A DNA stretch of 64,000 nucleotides from Hermatobates lingyangjiaoensis (lineage: Eukaryota; Arthropoda; Insecta; Hemiptera; Hermatobatidae): positions 3,755,001-3,819,000 of the forward strand of contig JAPFBL010001617.1 in assembly GCA_026182355.1 (NCBI GenBank). The letters run 5' to 3'. Of this stretch, positions 1 to 10,409 are shown piece by piece. Numbering within the stretch: position 1 is the first letter of the stretch; each line of letters starts with the position of its first letter. The notes below the pieces were generated by a model. The model did not search any database. It was not told the origin of the DNA and saw only the letters and a list, made by a program, of their open reading frames with translations. The position numbers and the translations under genes are program-made.

Positions 1-428
1 TCCTTGGAATCATAAGTCAAAATTTTTACTTTTTATTGAAAAAAAATATAAATTTCCCGTTGTTTCAAAAACCTGAGATTTTTTTCAGTTATTGCTTTAG
101 TAGTTTTTAAGATAATTTTAAGATTCTAGAGCTAGTAGTTTAGGAGAAAATAATTGTTGTCTAAAAACACATTTTAGCCAAGAAAGTAACTTTTCCGTCA
201 TACATAATTGCTCCCAAACAATAGGACTCATCTGCACTATCGGGTCTATTTTTGTGTAAAATATCTATTTTTACATGGAATATCCATGAAAGATTTTGGA
301 CCATAGCGTGTACACAAGCTTTTAGTAACATTCTCATCCATCCACTCACCCACCTATCCACACACACAAACACACAACTTCATAAAACGACTTATAGTCG
401 TTTCACTACTATTCATTACTAATAGTAA
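1..428 (-). repeat. Family X dispersed repeat, fragment
   Basis: One end of a non-autonomous repeat seen at least five more times here (12.7-14.2, 26.3-28.1, 31.1-31.6, 44.7-45.8 and 49.8-50.2 kb). Shared landmarks are the GAGAAAA run after 'tagtttag', the 'acaataggactcatc' block, a CA/CCA-rich tract near 330-380, and a terminal palindrome related to ACTTTACTATAAGTAAAGT near 410-427. It runs off the left edge of the window. No ORF of substance. Confidence 0.7.
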
Positions 429-1790
429 AGCAAAAATAATGAAAAATGAAGCAGGTAAACAGAAATAAAGTAATTGAGGAAACTTCAAAGAAAAAACAAC
501 TGTATGCACTCTGTCTAATACACTGGTATCTAGGGTATGGATATGTCGAAAAGGCTGTATTTCAGGGCCATTACTAAAATAACAAAAGAATTAATCAACC
601 TATGTTAACTGTGCTTTGACTGTGGGCATGAGTGCATTCTAGACTTCATATTCGACGGCGTCCTCTCGTCAGTGTACACAAACTTTCAGATATCTCTTCA
701 CTTGGAGTAATGTGTAATGTCCACTTCTATAAATATTTATGTTTCATTGACTAATGAATAACTATATTTATTTATATTATGATACAACTGAAAAATTAAG
801 TTAATACTGAAAAGAAATTAAAATGATAGAATTGTTATTTTGAAATAGAAGAAATGCCTTATCCAAGCATCCATGGAGTACACGTTTCTGCTGTCATCCA
901 TGTGATCTCATCTGATAGTTTGTATATTACAAGCCAATTTTTAATTGTCGATGAACTCTTCGACACAAAGGAGTAGTAAATATTGTGAATGTTGCTACCT
1001 AAGTTTGAAGTGTTGTGTCTATTTTAGAACCATATCTAGCTATCCACTACATAATCAATAATTTGTTTATTCAATGCTTGTTCCCTCTTGGTTTATAATC
1101 TTTTTTTAAAGTTTCTAAAGTTATGTTGGCGTTTTCTCTTTAAAGTTATGTTAAAAATTGTCTTAAACAGGTGTCATTAGCTTTCTAATTCATGTTTAAA
1201 CGTCATGTTTAAACCATGTTTTTATTAGAAAAATAACAAAACTTTTGTGTTAAATGGAAAATACAATTTACCCTAGTAAAATACATACAAACTTTAAGAT
1301 GCACATGACATATTATTTACGCAATTAGACCTCAACGGCCAGCCACCGGACTGAGAAACGGACGTCATGAACAATTTCCGACTTCTCCACAATGGCTTGT
1401 CACTTTTTTCATCATGACCTCCTTTTTATGGCCCTATTTACTCGTATTTGAATGAGACTAATGTAGAAGTAAAAGTAACAACAAATAACACAGACATTAT
1501 TGAAGTAAAAAATAAGATGAACATTAACTTTAATGATACTGCTGTGCTTGCATATTCTGACATAGAAGATCAAATATTGGCTTTGTTTAGTGATAACAGG
1601 TCTCAGTACCATCTTCATATCATTAAAGCTTGATCGATATTTTGTTTTAATAGAAGTTAGTCTCGAAAAAACTCCCTCACCCAGGTAAGTAAAGACTAAT
1701 TAAAGAAGAGCAAACATAGCTAGTTCTGAAAATATTAGGTATTCTGTTTTCATACTAACCCAAAACGAGTTTAAGCTTCTTTTTAAAAAA
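429..1790. other. AT-rich stretch, nothing identified
   Basis: No supported gene, RNA or repeat boundary. The 61-codon ORF at 1448-1633 has the Asn/Ile/Lys-rich composition expected by chance in AT-rich DNA and no motif I recognise. Confidence 0.5.
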
Positions 1791-1799
1791 ATCTATTTA

Positions 1800-2350
1800 T
1801 AGGTAGAGTTACTTGAAATTTCTTCAAACGGTTCTTGGGCTTCCAGTAATTTTTTTAGTTTTCCTATTTCCAAATATATTTTGTACCAAATGTATTTTGT
1901 ACCCACTGGAACCAGTTGATATCCCATTCTGGTATAACATATTTTTGAAATGAGTTTTGAGGCTTGCAAAGTGGTCAATTATTAATTGTTTGATTGTATA
2001 AAAGCTCAGTTCATTTTCTTTGATGAAGCAATCTATATACGAAAATATCTCATGCGACCCATTTGTCACCTTCCTGTGGCCATACATTTATTTCTCTTAC
2101 GAAGGTTTCAATTTTAGATATCAATGAAAAATATTAAAGTTTTCTCCTTTCAAAGAGAAAGGAGTCCATTAAGTTTTTCACTTATGTATATATGACAAAT
2201 AAATCTGAGTTTGTTCTATCTTTCGATAGAAATAGCTTTACTTTATCTTTAACATTACTGGCCTTTTTAAAGTCTGACCGTTTGAAAGCGATCTGAATCA
2301 GAATCCATTTACTTAAATACATTTCAAAAGACACGACTATTAAGGAGACG
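1800..2350 (-). pseudogene. hAT-type transposase C-terminal remnant
   Basis: On the minus strand, 2087-1824 reads FSYIDCFIKENEL, a spacer, then a stretch like IIDHFASLKTHFKNML. After a frameshift near 1920 the other frame gives NWFQWVQNTFG. This order (Phe-rich 'F..ENEL', 'I..HL..L...F..', then 'W...NPF') resembles the C-terminal dimerisation region of hAT transposases of the ZBED/GTF2IRD2-like group. Weaker similarity continues upstream to about 2350 (ISKIETFVREIN). No intact reading frame and no catalytic region is visible, so this is a decayed fragment. The assignment rests on motif memory; a random ORF is the alternative. Confidence 0.4.
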
Positions 2351-2689
2351 GCTTTTAATACAATTAATAATGTTTACTACATCTTGCAGTACTGCACATA
2401 ATCCTGCAGCAATTTTCTTTGCTGCAAGTGTCTCCAGCTGGAAATGACTCATTTTCCAGATCTGGAAATGAGTGTAAGTAAAGTGACATTTCTAATTCAC
2501 TTTTAATTTTCCATTTAGTTGTGTTAATTCGTAGAATAAAATCACCGATTTAAACGTTTTTTTTTGTAATTAGGTAGAAGTCTTAATAAGATGCATGTAA
2601 GTGATTTCAATTAGAATATAATTGATCCTTGTTCATCTTATTTTTCATATGAAAATCGAGTCTCTGTCTAGAAGTGGTCTAGATGATCA

Positions 2690-2830
2690 CATTATAGGTG
2701 TCAAGTTAGCCCAGTGACAACGTGTTCGCCTTTGGTCTGCTAGGTCCGGGGTTCAATACCCAGTGTAGACCTCGATTTATTCACGTTGGGGGTAAATAAA
2801 TGTCAGGACGTCATCCCTCGGAGGAAACGT
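2690..2830 (+). repeat. tRNA-derived SINE head
   Basis: An A-box-like TTAGCCCAGTGACAACG lies at 2705-2721 and a B-box GGTTCAATACC at about 2750-2760, which matches GGTTCRANNCC. Their spacing fits an internal RNA polymerase III promoter, and the GGG...CCC around the B box can form a T-arm-like stem. The acceptor stem does not close, so this is not a functional tRNA gene. It is followed by a body running into a dispersed repeat at about 2830. Confidence 0.55.
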
Positions 2831-3210
2831 GTACATTTATGAAGGCCATTAATGAACTTAAAATCTGAAGTTGAATTTAGTTACAAACATTGATGAAAAA
2901 TATATCAGTCATGGCTGCGGAGCGTACTAGTTCATGAGATTTATGCCCTCAGAGTAATAATTTTAATAACATGTCAGAATGATCAATGGTTTTACTTTTA
3001 TTATATCTAATAAAATTACTATAGCCACATGTAAACAAATGGTCCGAATTGAATTAAATGTATGTACAGCAAAATTAAATGTATTAAATAATTGTTAATA
3101 AATTAAAGTATGTATAACCACGTTAAATAAAACAAAGCATCAATTCGTTGTTAACGAGTTTCATACTATGTTTACTCATGGTACTTTTGAGTATAAGCCA
3201 CTCCAGATTT
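2830..3210 (+). repeat. Dispersed repeat, also at 33.6 kb
   Basis: Matches 33600-33930 over most of its length, from 'acatttatgaagg' to the block 'gccactccag'. The final part also matches the end of the family X copy at about 28.05 kb, so it is probably the distal end of family X. No coding content. Confidence 0.65.
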
Positions 3211-3214
3211 GATT

Positions 3215-3790
3215 TGATTTGAAATTGCATTTCAACCAATTTATAAGTTATAAAGAGTAATTTCTATATATATATTCAAAGTTTTTGATTAGTTATTTCC
3301 TATTCAGTTCAGCCAGAATTCTTGATTACAAGTTAACACAACTATTTCATAAGCACATCACAATCTAAAAAATGCTTTAATAGACCGAGATGAAAGCAAT
3401 AAAATATAATGAATTTACTTAAAGAAATTATTATGTTTGAATAAACATTCAAATTGTCACAAAATGACCAAGCTAATGCTGACTACTATGTCGTCATCCA
3501 TGGGGAAGGGAAGAGTGAAGGAGAATGTAAGAAATTTGTTGCCTCGTCCTTCGTATTCTGTACTTGATGTTACATTTAACTTGTCATAGTTGGCAGTGAC
3601 GCATCTCTGCAGTTTTTTAAGCTCGGTTATGAATTTGGCTTGCTGAAAACAGACCATAATAAGTAATTTTTACTATTTTTAGTCAGTATAGTTTTATTAA
3701 GACGATTTGCATTCATAATTTTCCACTGGTCCTTTTATTTACAGATTCATTTCAAAAATAAGGAATGTACAAAGGTGAATCAAAAAGCAG
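3215..3790. other. AT-rich stretch, nothing identified
   Basis: Contains a 66-codon minus-strand ORF (3457-3657) without recognisable motifs. No repeat partner seen. Confidence 0.4.
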
Positions 3791-3797
3791 CATTTGT

Positions 3798-3960
3798 ATT
3801 ATTACTTTACTATAAGTGAATTAATATCATGAGTATTATGGAAAAATTCGATCTTGATATATTGACTGATTTAGATATTTTGAGATCCTCTAAGTCCTTT
3901 TTCGATTTTTTTTCGATTATGTCACTGTGTGTGTTGTAAAATGATGTTTATATAATTCCT
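3798..3960 (+). repeat. Family X terminal fragment
   Basis: Starts with the family palindrome (ACTTTACTATAAGTGAA here) and continues through 'attttgagatcctctaagtc' and a GT-rich tract, matching the first ~150 bp of the copy at 26345. Truncated soon after. Confidence 0.6.
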
Positions 3961-4012
3961 AACAATCTGAACATTCCGCCACCCGTTGAAGGCGAAATTT
4001 TCTTCAATGAAT

Positions 4013-4180
4013 TACAGGTTTAACTACATAGTTATACAAAGATCAACATCGATTAAGAATACATAATAACATAAACTAAACATAAAGATTTACAGGTTTG
4101 AATACATACAGTTATACAAAGGTCAACATGGATCAAGAATACATAATAACATAATATACACATAAAGGTTTACAAGTTTG
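4013..4180. repeat. Tandem duplication, 78-bp period
   Basis: Two adjacent units, each with 'ttacaggttt', 'gttatacaaag', 'gtcaacat' and 'aagaatacataataacataa'. The shared block starts at 4017 and 4095, and a partial third start lies near 4175. Confidence 0.8.
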
Positions 4181-4336
4181 AATAAAAGTATTTTTGGTCT
4201 TTGGCAAACTTCATTATTGTTTTGTACGTCAATTAAGGAGTAGGATCCGTTCCATAAGTTAAGGTCAATAACTTGTATATTTCTAACTGTTCAGATGGGC
4301 TATTTCGTCAGTAAACCACATTAGGCAAAGCCAGGA

Positions 4337-4636
4337 GGGCAGGTACCGCTAAGCCGTTAGGCAGCCCTACGGGGGCAGGTATGCTAAGCCGCTAGGCAGC
4401 CCTACGAGGGCAGGTACCGCTAAGCCGCTAGGCAGCCCTACGAGGGCAGGTACCACTAAGCCCCTAGGCAGCCCTACGAGGGCAGGTATGCTAAGCCGCT
4501 AGGCAGCCCTACGAGGGCAGGTATGCTAAGCCGCTAGGCAGCTCTACGAAGGCAGGTATGCTAAGCCGCTAGGTAGCCCTACGAGGGCAGGTACCACTAA
4601 GACGCTAGGCAGACCTACGAGGGCAGGTATGCTAAG
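4337..4636. repeat. GC-rich minisatellite, 35/36-bp unit, about 8.5 copies
   Basis: Units begin GGGCAGGTA and end GCAGCCCTACGA. Two length classes alternate irregularly: 'GTATGCTAAG' (35 bp) and 'GTACCGCTAAG' or 'GTACCACTAAG' (36 bp). Each junction contains GCCCTACGAGGGC, a 5-bp stem with a 3-base loop. Base composition contrasts sharply with the AT-rich flanks. Confidence 0.9.
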
Positions 4637-4639
4637 TTA

Positions 4640-5975
4640 CAATCTGAACAGGGAGTGTGCCAGATATATAATATTATGCTTTTATCATAAAATAAAACCC
4701 AGTGTGTTGAAGTGTGGTATTTTTGGTGTGCTATATACCTCAGAAGGGTTAAGGCGAATGTTTAGATAATTTTGATTCAATCTTGTATTGTTTTCATACA
4801 AAAGAAAAAAAGTCATTGAACAAACAATATGGCATTAAGATTTATAAAAGAAATATACATTCTAGTTTAAATTAAATTCTTTAAATTTCCATTTTGCGAA
4901 ATTCTGTTAGAAATGGAATAAAGTGAATCAAAATTAAATCTTAATTTGTTTTATTAATTTTTTTTTAATTTGTTAATTTAATTGGAATAAAAATTAAATT
5001 TAATTTTTACTTGAAAAATCAAATAACTTCTTTTTTATTTTTGATACGTGATAGCTAGTAGTTTGTTTAATGATAAATTTTATAATTTATTACATAATGA
5101 TAATATTTTCACTGCTTTGTGAATAAAATGTGTTGTGGTTAACTGGATATATCTTTGCAACTTTAGTTCATCTTACTCGAACGGTATGAAAGTTTAATAA
5201 ACCTTACCTCGTTTGGCACTTGTAAACATCCAAAGTTTTTTGTTTATGGCAGGTAGGATTGAGTGATTAATTAAACTGAACTGTATATTTCTAGAATTGC
5301 CAAAATAACACTATTTGCATCACTTAATAAAATGATTAACCCTAATCTGGAATCTCTAGCCTTGTATACAATTTCCCTGAAGTAAATTAGTTATTTACAG
5401 ATACAATCAAATAGTACCGGTTCAAGCAAAAATATATCAAAATTATTGGTTAATAACAAAATTCTTGTTTTAGTAAAATATATAGGGCCCTGAGTGGTCT
5501 GAATTGATTTTCGCTAGTCGATTATAATTTAATATAAAATTGTAAGTTCACTAAGAAAAACCTTTTTAATAGAGCTTTTAAAGTTGCCTTATATTGACAT
5601 GCCATGTATAAACTTACTTTTATCTGTGTAGCAGTAATGTTGGGATCAGTGTGTTTTTTAATGCAAAACGTAAACTAATTTGACCCTGGGTAGACTCCAG
5701 TTTCATTTTTCAACCCTTCTTTTCTCTAATTTTTATTTCATTAGTTTTTTAAACATGCATTTGGTTGAAATTTTTATCATAGGCCAAAAGATATCTGTAA
5801 ACCTTCCAATTTAATAGGATCCACCATTTAATTTGATTTTAAGTTAGAATTGACTGGGGTTTCGGGTTTTCTCTGGTAGAAATTAATTAATTGAAATTTC
5901 ATTGCATGTAATTTTGCATTCTCATAATTTGTTGAATGAATAAACAATAGTTGTTTTTGATACAAGAATCACTCT
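4640..5975. other. AT-rich stretch, nothing identified
   Basis: Long A/T runs and no coding signal or repeat partner noticed. Confidence 0.4.
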
Positions 5976-5977
5976 TT

Positions 5978-5995
5978 GCACACACACACACACAT

Positions 5996-6032
<37 letters not shown>
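5978..6032. repeat. (CA)n/(TA)n microsatellite
   Basis: A (CA)n tract with one interruption runs into (TA)n at the edge of a PLE-type repeat arm. The Cys/Val ORF across it is an artefact. Confidence 0.9.
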
Positions 6033-6150
6033 AAAAGATTTCACATAAACACGTGAAATAACAATCAATGATCAAACCACAATAAGAAAATGGGAAAGCA
6101 AGACTAAGATCTTTCAACCGTAACAAGCGGTCTTCGTCAGAGTCAAAAAC
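6033..6150 (-). repeat. PLE-associated repeat arm (family 1)
   Basis: On the minus strand: 'gggtttttgactctgacgaa', the hairpin, 'cttagtcttgctttcccatt', 'gtggtttgatcattgattg', 'cacgtgttta', 'gtgaaatctt', then (TA)n. The same arm recurs at 6.8-6.98, 11.3-11.54, 19.9-20.1, 21.3-21.44, 23.78-23.95 and 60.25-60.42 kb, mostly as tail-to-tail inverted pairs flanked by (TA)n. This copy lies just upstream of the PLE endonuclease remnant. Confidence 0.75.
6102..6144 (-). ncRNA. Hammerhead-like motif, family 1
   Basis: Minus-strand order: GACT, CTGACGA, A, stem GACCG/CGGTT closing CTTGTTA, GAAA, GATCTT, AGTC. GACT and AGTC pair as stem I. GAAA followed by G-AT-C-T allows the very short helix III seen in minimal hammerheads, with T at the expected cleavage position. 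The extra A after CTGACGA is atypical. Known: hammerheads occur in Penelope-like elements. Inferred: this is one; activity is unknown. Confidence 0.5.
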
Positions 6151-6216
6151 CCAATTGAAACACTAGATGCAGAGAACATCTGGTGTTGTTCTATAGTGTT
6201 GCCATAGTGTTATCAT

Positions 6217-6645
6217 GTGTCATTGGACCCTCTTCCAAGATTAGCCCAACAACTTGATTTTAATATAGTGTTTTCTAATCGTAATAATGTGGGTAATATG
6301 TTAATAAAAAACTCTCCCAGAGAATTGGAGTCCGGTGGTATTTATAAAATTCCGTGCATAAATTGCCATAAAATTTATATTGGTCAAACTGGTAAATCAT
6401 TAAAGACACGTGTAAAACAACACCAATACAACGTAAGTAGACAGGAAAAAAGTAGTGCCTTATTCTTGCATATAAAAAATGAAAATCATCATATTGATTG
6501 GACAGGAGCTAAATTTATTACCCATGAAAAATCAATGTTGTAAAGAAATATTATTGAATCGTCTCTAATTAAATTTAATAAATCAAATATTATAAACATT
6601 AGTAACGGTCTCTTCAAACTGGATACTTTCGTTCGAGGGCAATAG
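6217..6645 (+). pseudogene. Penelope-like element, GIY-YIG endonuclease C-terminal remnant
   Basis: Residues about 41-85 of the ORF contain GGIYKIPCINCHKIYIGQTG, then KTRVKQHQ. This is the GIY-YIG nuclease core with a Cys pair, in the form typical of Penelope-like retroelements. In a full PLE this domain follows the reverse transcriptase; here the RT is absent and similarity starts abruptly near 6217. The ORF stops at 6541-6543 (TAA), but the same frame continues with RNIIESSLIKFNK and INISNGLFKLD, the usual PLE C-terminus, to a TAG at 6643. So one in-frame stop breaks it. It sits between hammerhead-bearing repeat arms, as expected for a PLE with terminal repeats. Confidence 0.85.
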
Positions 6646-6746
6646 CCTCTTCAAAGAGGGTTGACAGCTAGCGGATAGTTTTTTACTGTTTCCAAACATC
6701 CCTTTCTGGACATTAGTCCTTTCCTGCGCTTTCACCCTTTTAAAAT

Positions 6747-6764
<18 letters not shown>

Positions 6765-6794
<30 letters not shown>

Positions 6795-6998
6795 AAATGA
6801 TTTCAGATAAACACGTAAAATAACAATCAATGATCAAACCACAATAAGGAATGGGAAAACAAGACTAAGACCTTGTAAAAACCCAGTTGGGTTTTTGACT
6901 CTGACGAAGACCGCTTGTTACGGTTGAAAGATCTTCGTCTTGTTTTCCCATTTCTTATTGTAGTTTGATCATTGATATATATATATATATATATATAT
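6765..6998. repeat. PLE-associated foldback, family 1, (TA)n at both ends
   Basis: Left arm (minus sense) and right arm (plus sense) meet at 'aacccagttgggttt'. Both carry the 'caaaccacaataag'-type block and the dark-side 'aagactaaga' block; the left arm has lost its hammerhead-like core. (TA)n tracts lie at about 6758-6790 and 6976-6998. Confidence 0.8.
6897..6939 (+). ncRNA. Hammerhead-like motif, family 1
   Basis: GACT, CTGACGA, A, GACCG...CGGTT, GAAA, GATCTT, CGTC. The 3' stem I strand has one change (AGTC to CGTC) that weakens the innermost pair. Confidence 0.45.
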
Positions 6999-7170
6999 GG
7001 ATTAAATATCCACAATAAAAAAAATATGTATTGGATATAACAATGCTTTACGGCCTTTTATTTTAACATCAACAGAGAGCTAAATGAACTGAAACAGAAA
7101 ATAATTACAAGTTAACCTGGTTGATTGAAGTCTTCAGAATAGCTGCCACCTCTGACTGAATTCAATGTTT
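6999..7170 (-). repeat. Foldback arm, family 2
   Basis: Begins 'ggattaaatatccacaata' and contains 'aacaatgctttacggcc' and 'gagagctaaatgaac'. It is the reverse complement of about 21113-21285, including a shared inner end ('cagaggtggcagctattc' in the other orientation). The core CTGANGA is mutated here (CTGTTGA). Confidence 0.75.
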
Positions 7171-7244
7171 TAACGAAATATGCCTACGTGAAGATTTGTT
7201 GCCCTCATAAACGAATGTATATATATATATATATATATATTCGT

Positions 7245-7578
7245 TTACATTTCACAGTAAACTATAGATACAGAAAGATACAAACATTCTTACTGTCTCG
7301 AATCTTCGGTTGAACTGTCATCAGGAGAGTAGAGATAGGGACACTTACGAAGTGAAGGTTGAAAACCAAAAGTGTTGTCATACGCGTGCCCGGTCAAGTA
7401 AGAAAAATAAACTAGGGATAAGTGAAGAGCTGCAAAATAATAAGTAAAATTAAATAAAACGAAAAAAATATAAAAAAAATTAAAAAATAATAATAAAGAA
7501 TATTGAGAAGTAAACGGGTCAACCACCAATTTGAGTCTGTAAGTGTCTTTACTCTGTGTCTATAGTTTAATGTGAAAC
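7245..7578. repeat. Foldback, family 3
   Basis: Left arm 7250-7335 and right arm about 7530-7578 are inverted copies ('actatagatacagaa' against 'tctgtgtctatagt'). They are separated by an AT-rich spacer, and (TA)n tracts flank both sides. A related foldback is at 11592-11830. Confidence 0.65.
7296..7328 (-). ncRNA. Hammerhead-like motif, family 3
   Basis: Minus strand: TCTC, CTGATGA (canonical core), a small GTT/AAC hairpin, GAAG, ATTC, GAGA. TCTC and GAGA pair as stem I. The A after GAA is replaced by G, so helix III would rest on a G-U pair; probably decayed. Confidence 0.4.

Positions 7579-7579
<1 letters not shown>

Positions 7580-7628
<49 letters not shown>
7580..7628. repeat. (TA)n microsatellite
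   Basis: About 24 uninterrupted TA units at the edge of the family 3 foldback. Confidence 0.95.
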
Positions 7629-7631
<3 letters not shown>

Positions 7632-7639
7632 TATAAATA

Positions 7640-8000
7640 GACAGCAGATCCTCTTTCAAAAATGTATCATTAAAGTGAACCACAGCCTCGAGAGCTTCGT
7701 GTTCGTCATGCCAATGTATGTAGAAGATGGCACGCCTGCACAGTTCCCTCAGTTGCAAACGTATTCATACACGAGATGACGTTTCTGAAACTCTGGGGTG
7801 ACACACCGGGAGCTATTTTTAAGAACAATATTGCTGGTCTTATTATTATTATAGAATATGGTTAATTTAAGCTTTTCCTCCTCCGTCGTCGTTGAAACGT
7901 GTTTGAAGACTACGAGTATATTCAACTAATATTTTTCTTAAGATAAGATAAAAGATTAATACAGAACAAGAAACTCAGTGTTTAGAATAATAGAGTTGAT
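7640..8000. other. Unassigned stretch
   Basis: Mixed composition, slightly less AT-rich than the surroundings, with a minus-strand 63-codon ORF partly made of TA repeat. Nothing recognised. Confidence 0.3.
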
Positions 8001-8004
8001 TTCA

Positions 8005-8831
8005 ATTCAACGTTAGTTGATTTCAATTTTATTTGCCTTTAAGCTCCCAGCAAGAGATAATTGACAACATGTTTCTCGTAGTTTTAGATCTGCCATCTAT
8101 TCAGAATAACTGGCTTTGTGAACGAGCAATTCTGACCTTCACAAATGAGCAGGCAGAAAACATCAATAAACAAGTTCATGCACTATATCAAGCTGCGGAA
8201 AGAACTTACAAGTCCGTAAACAGAGTGATTATTGCTGAGGAAGCAGTTAATTATCCAATTGAATTTCTTGACTCCGTGACTGCTCCTGGACTACCTGCTC
8301 ATGGCTTAAAACTTAAAGTAGGGGCACCAATCATGCTGTTACTAAACTTGAGTTCCCATTAATGTGCAACGAGACACAACTCCGAATTCGTTCTTTGCAG
8401 AGATACGTAATAGCGGCTGATATCATGACTGGGTGTGGTACTGGGAAGTCAGTGTTTATACCACGCATACCATTGCTACCTAGGAACTGTCTCTTTCAAT
8501 TCAAACGGTTGCAATTTCCCGTCGGTGTCTGTTTTGCAATGACGGTAAATAAGTCGCAAGGCCAAACTCTGTCTACGGCAGGAATTGAAGTGTGTGAGAC
8601 CAAGTGTTTCTCACATGGTCAACTCTATGTTGCTTACTCAAGAGTCAGACGTTCCAACTCTCTGTTTTTCCATGCACCTGAAAGACAGACAGCTAATGTG
8701 GTGTATACAGAGGCACTTACTTAAAAATTTATTTTTTCGTATTCCATAATTTTTCTGGTAATATTTTGAAATACCACGTATTAACTCTGATTTTTTGTAA
8801 AATACCCGTCAAATATTGCCACGTCTGCTAG
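8005..8831 (+). mobile_element. Helitron, 3'-terminal fragment
   Basis: Contains the C-terminal part of a Helitron helicase (8033-8724) and ends at CTAG (8828-8831) followed by T, the standard CTRR end inserted before T. 'ACCCGTC' upstream is the left half of the terminal hairpin, decayed here but intact in the copy at 20113. The 5' side is truncated near 8005. Confidence 0.75.
8033..8724 (+). pseudogene. Helitron helicase (Pif1-like) C-terminus, frameshifted
   Basis: Two overlapping frames make one protein tail. The first (8033-8362) has ERAILTFTNEQAENINKQV and GLPAHGLKLKVGAPIMLLLN. The second (from 8362) has RYVIAADIMTG, FKRLQFPVGVCFAMTVNKSQ, GQTL and SHGQLYVAYSRVRR. These are late Pif1-family helicase blocks in Helitron Rep-Hel proteins, which unwind DNA during rolling-circle transposition. 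A single-base loss near 8355-8362 separates the frames. Rep and the Walker A half are absent, so it cannot act alone. Confidence 0.85.
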
Positions 8832-10347
8832 TTTTAGTAAAAATATCAGGCTTTCTTTTTTGAATTTATTGCTCCTATTAATTGTTAGTGAAATGATTTT
8901 TCTTGCTGATTATATGTTCACTTAAAAAAAAAACAAGAAGAAATGACTCACTTGGCTTTGAATTTCCAATCAACCTTCTATGCAGATTAAAAGAATATGA
9001 GAACTGAGTTTTGGAAATTGTAAAAATTATAGAAGAAGCTGATTGAATCAAGTATGGCGTCGTAATAACAAATGCATGATGAGAAAACTTTTAAATGTAC
9101 ATATACCGAAGAAATGAATAAAACACGTGGTAAATATAGAATGAAAAATGCACAGAATAATAGTGTGAGTGGAAGAAGGAAAGCGAAATCAATAAGGCTA
9201 TTTAATTACGAATACTTTTAGAGAAAATTAGTGGGAAAGAGTTAGACCAGACTAATTTCATCTAATAATAGATAAGAATAACAGAATAACATTGAGCAGA
9301 ACACATTCCAAATATACAATACAGTTACTCACATTACTGCCCATATCAACTTAAGAATAATGAATTGATTGCAGCATTAATCAATTTGCATAATGTTTTT
9401 TCTATGTACATGAAGTAAGATCAAAATAATTAAAAGCATTATGCTTTGTTTATAAAATCTTTCTCCTCAAAACAATTATGTTCACACATACCATATAATT
9501 GAACAAGAAGACATTGTTATAAAAATGTATTGTTGGTAAAAGGTATGTATAAATTAAATGTATGTATACATAAATGTTAGTATGTATAAATTAAATTTAT
9601 TTCCTCTTCCAAGATTCTTTTGAATACATGTTTAGTAAATTTATTCAGTATTTAGTATAACGTTTAGCTGAACATGTATTTCTGAATAGGTCAATTGAAA
9701 TGTCAATTATTTAGTAAACATGTGAAATAGTAGACACTAAAAACACATTTATAAAAAAGAAGATCAATGTTTGTAGAAAGTGTGGAAGGTTTTTCATGGT
9801 AAAAAATCTATTTCAGATTTATTAACAATTCTTCACTTACAGATTTTCTTCTAATGCTTTCTTAAAGTATGCTCGGATAAAACAAGATTCAGTAGTAAAC
9901 ACACAACACATCACATCTCAAGATTAATCAATATTTAAAAATCTATAAGTAGATAAAGAGAGTTAACAAAGGATTGGGGTAAATGAGTTGTGGAAGTGAG
10001 ATAGGAATGTGTATTGAAATCAATGTAACCATGTAGTACTATAAACCCTATTAAACAAAGCAAATTTATCTTACACACGTTTTGTTGTTGGAACAAAAAA
10101 ACCTGTTAAATACAATTGATATATTCCGAATTAAAAATGACTCTGTAATGCGTAAGATTTTCTGCCTCTAATTGTCTTTTTCTAAAGCTCAACTAGCATC
10201 GATTTTGATATAACATATATATATATATAAGGAAATTTCTGATTATTCTCTATTCATATTCTGAAAAATTCTCTATTCATAAATTCTGGTTACTTTCAGA
10301 TCGGTTTGAACTTTGAATCAGTTTAAACTATGACTAGACCAAATGGG

Positions 10348-10409
<62 letters not shown>

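Noticed and set aside
1448..1633. 61-codon ORF as a small protein gene
   Set aside because: Asn/Ile/Lys-rich chance composition, with an equal-length ORF on the opposite strand.
2690..2765. Functional tRNA gene
   Set aside because: A and B boxes are present, but I could not form an acceptor stem or a proper anticodon arm; a SINE head fits better.
4337..4636. CRISPR array
   Set aside because: The repeat is contiguous with no unique spacers, and the DNA is eukaryotic; it is a minisatellite.
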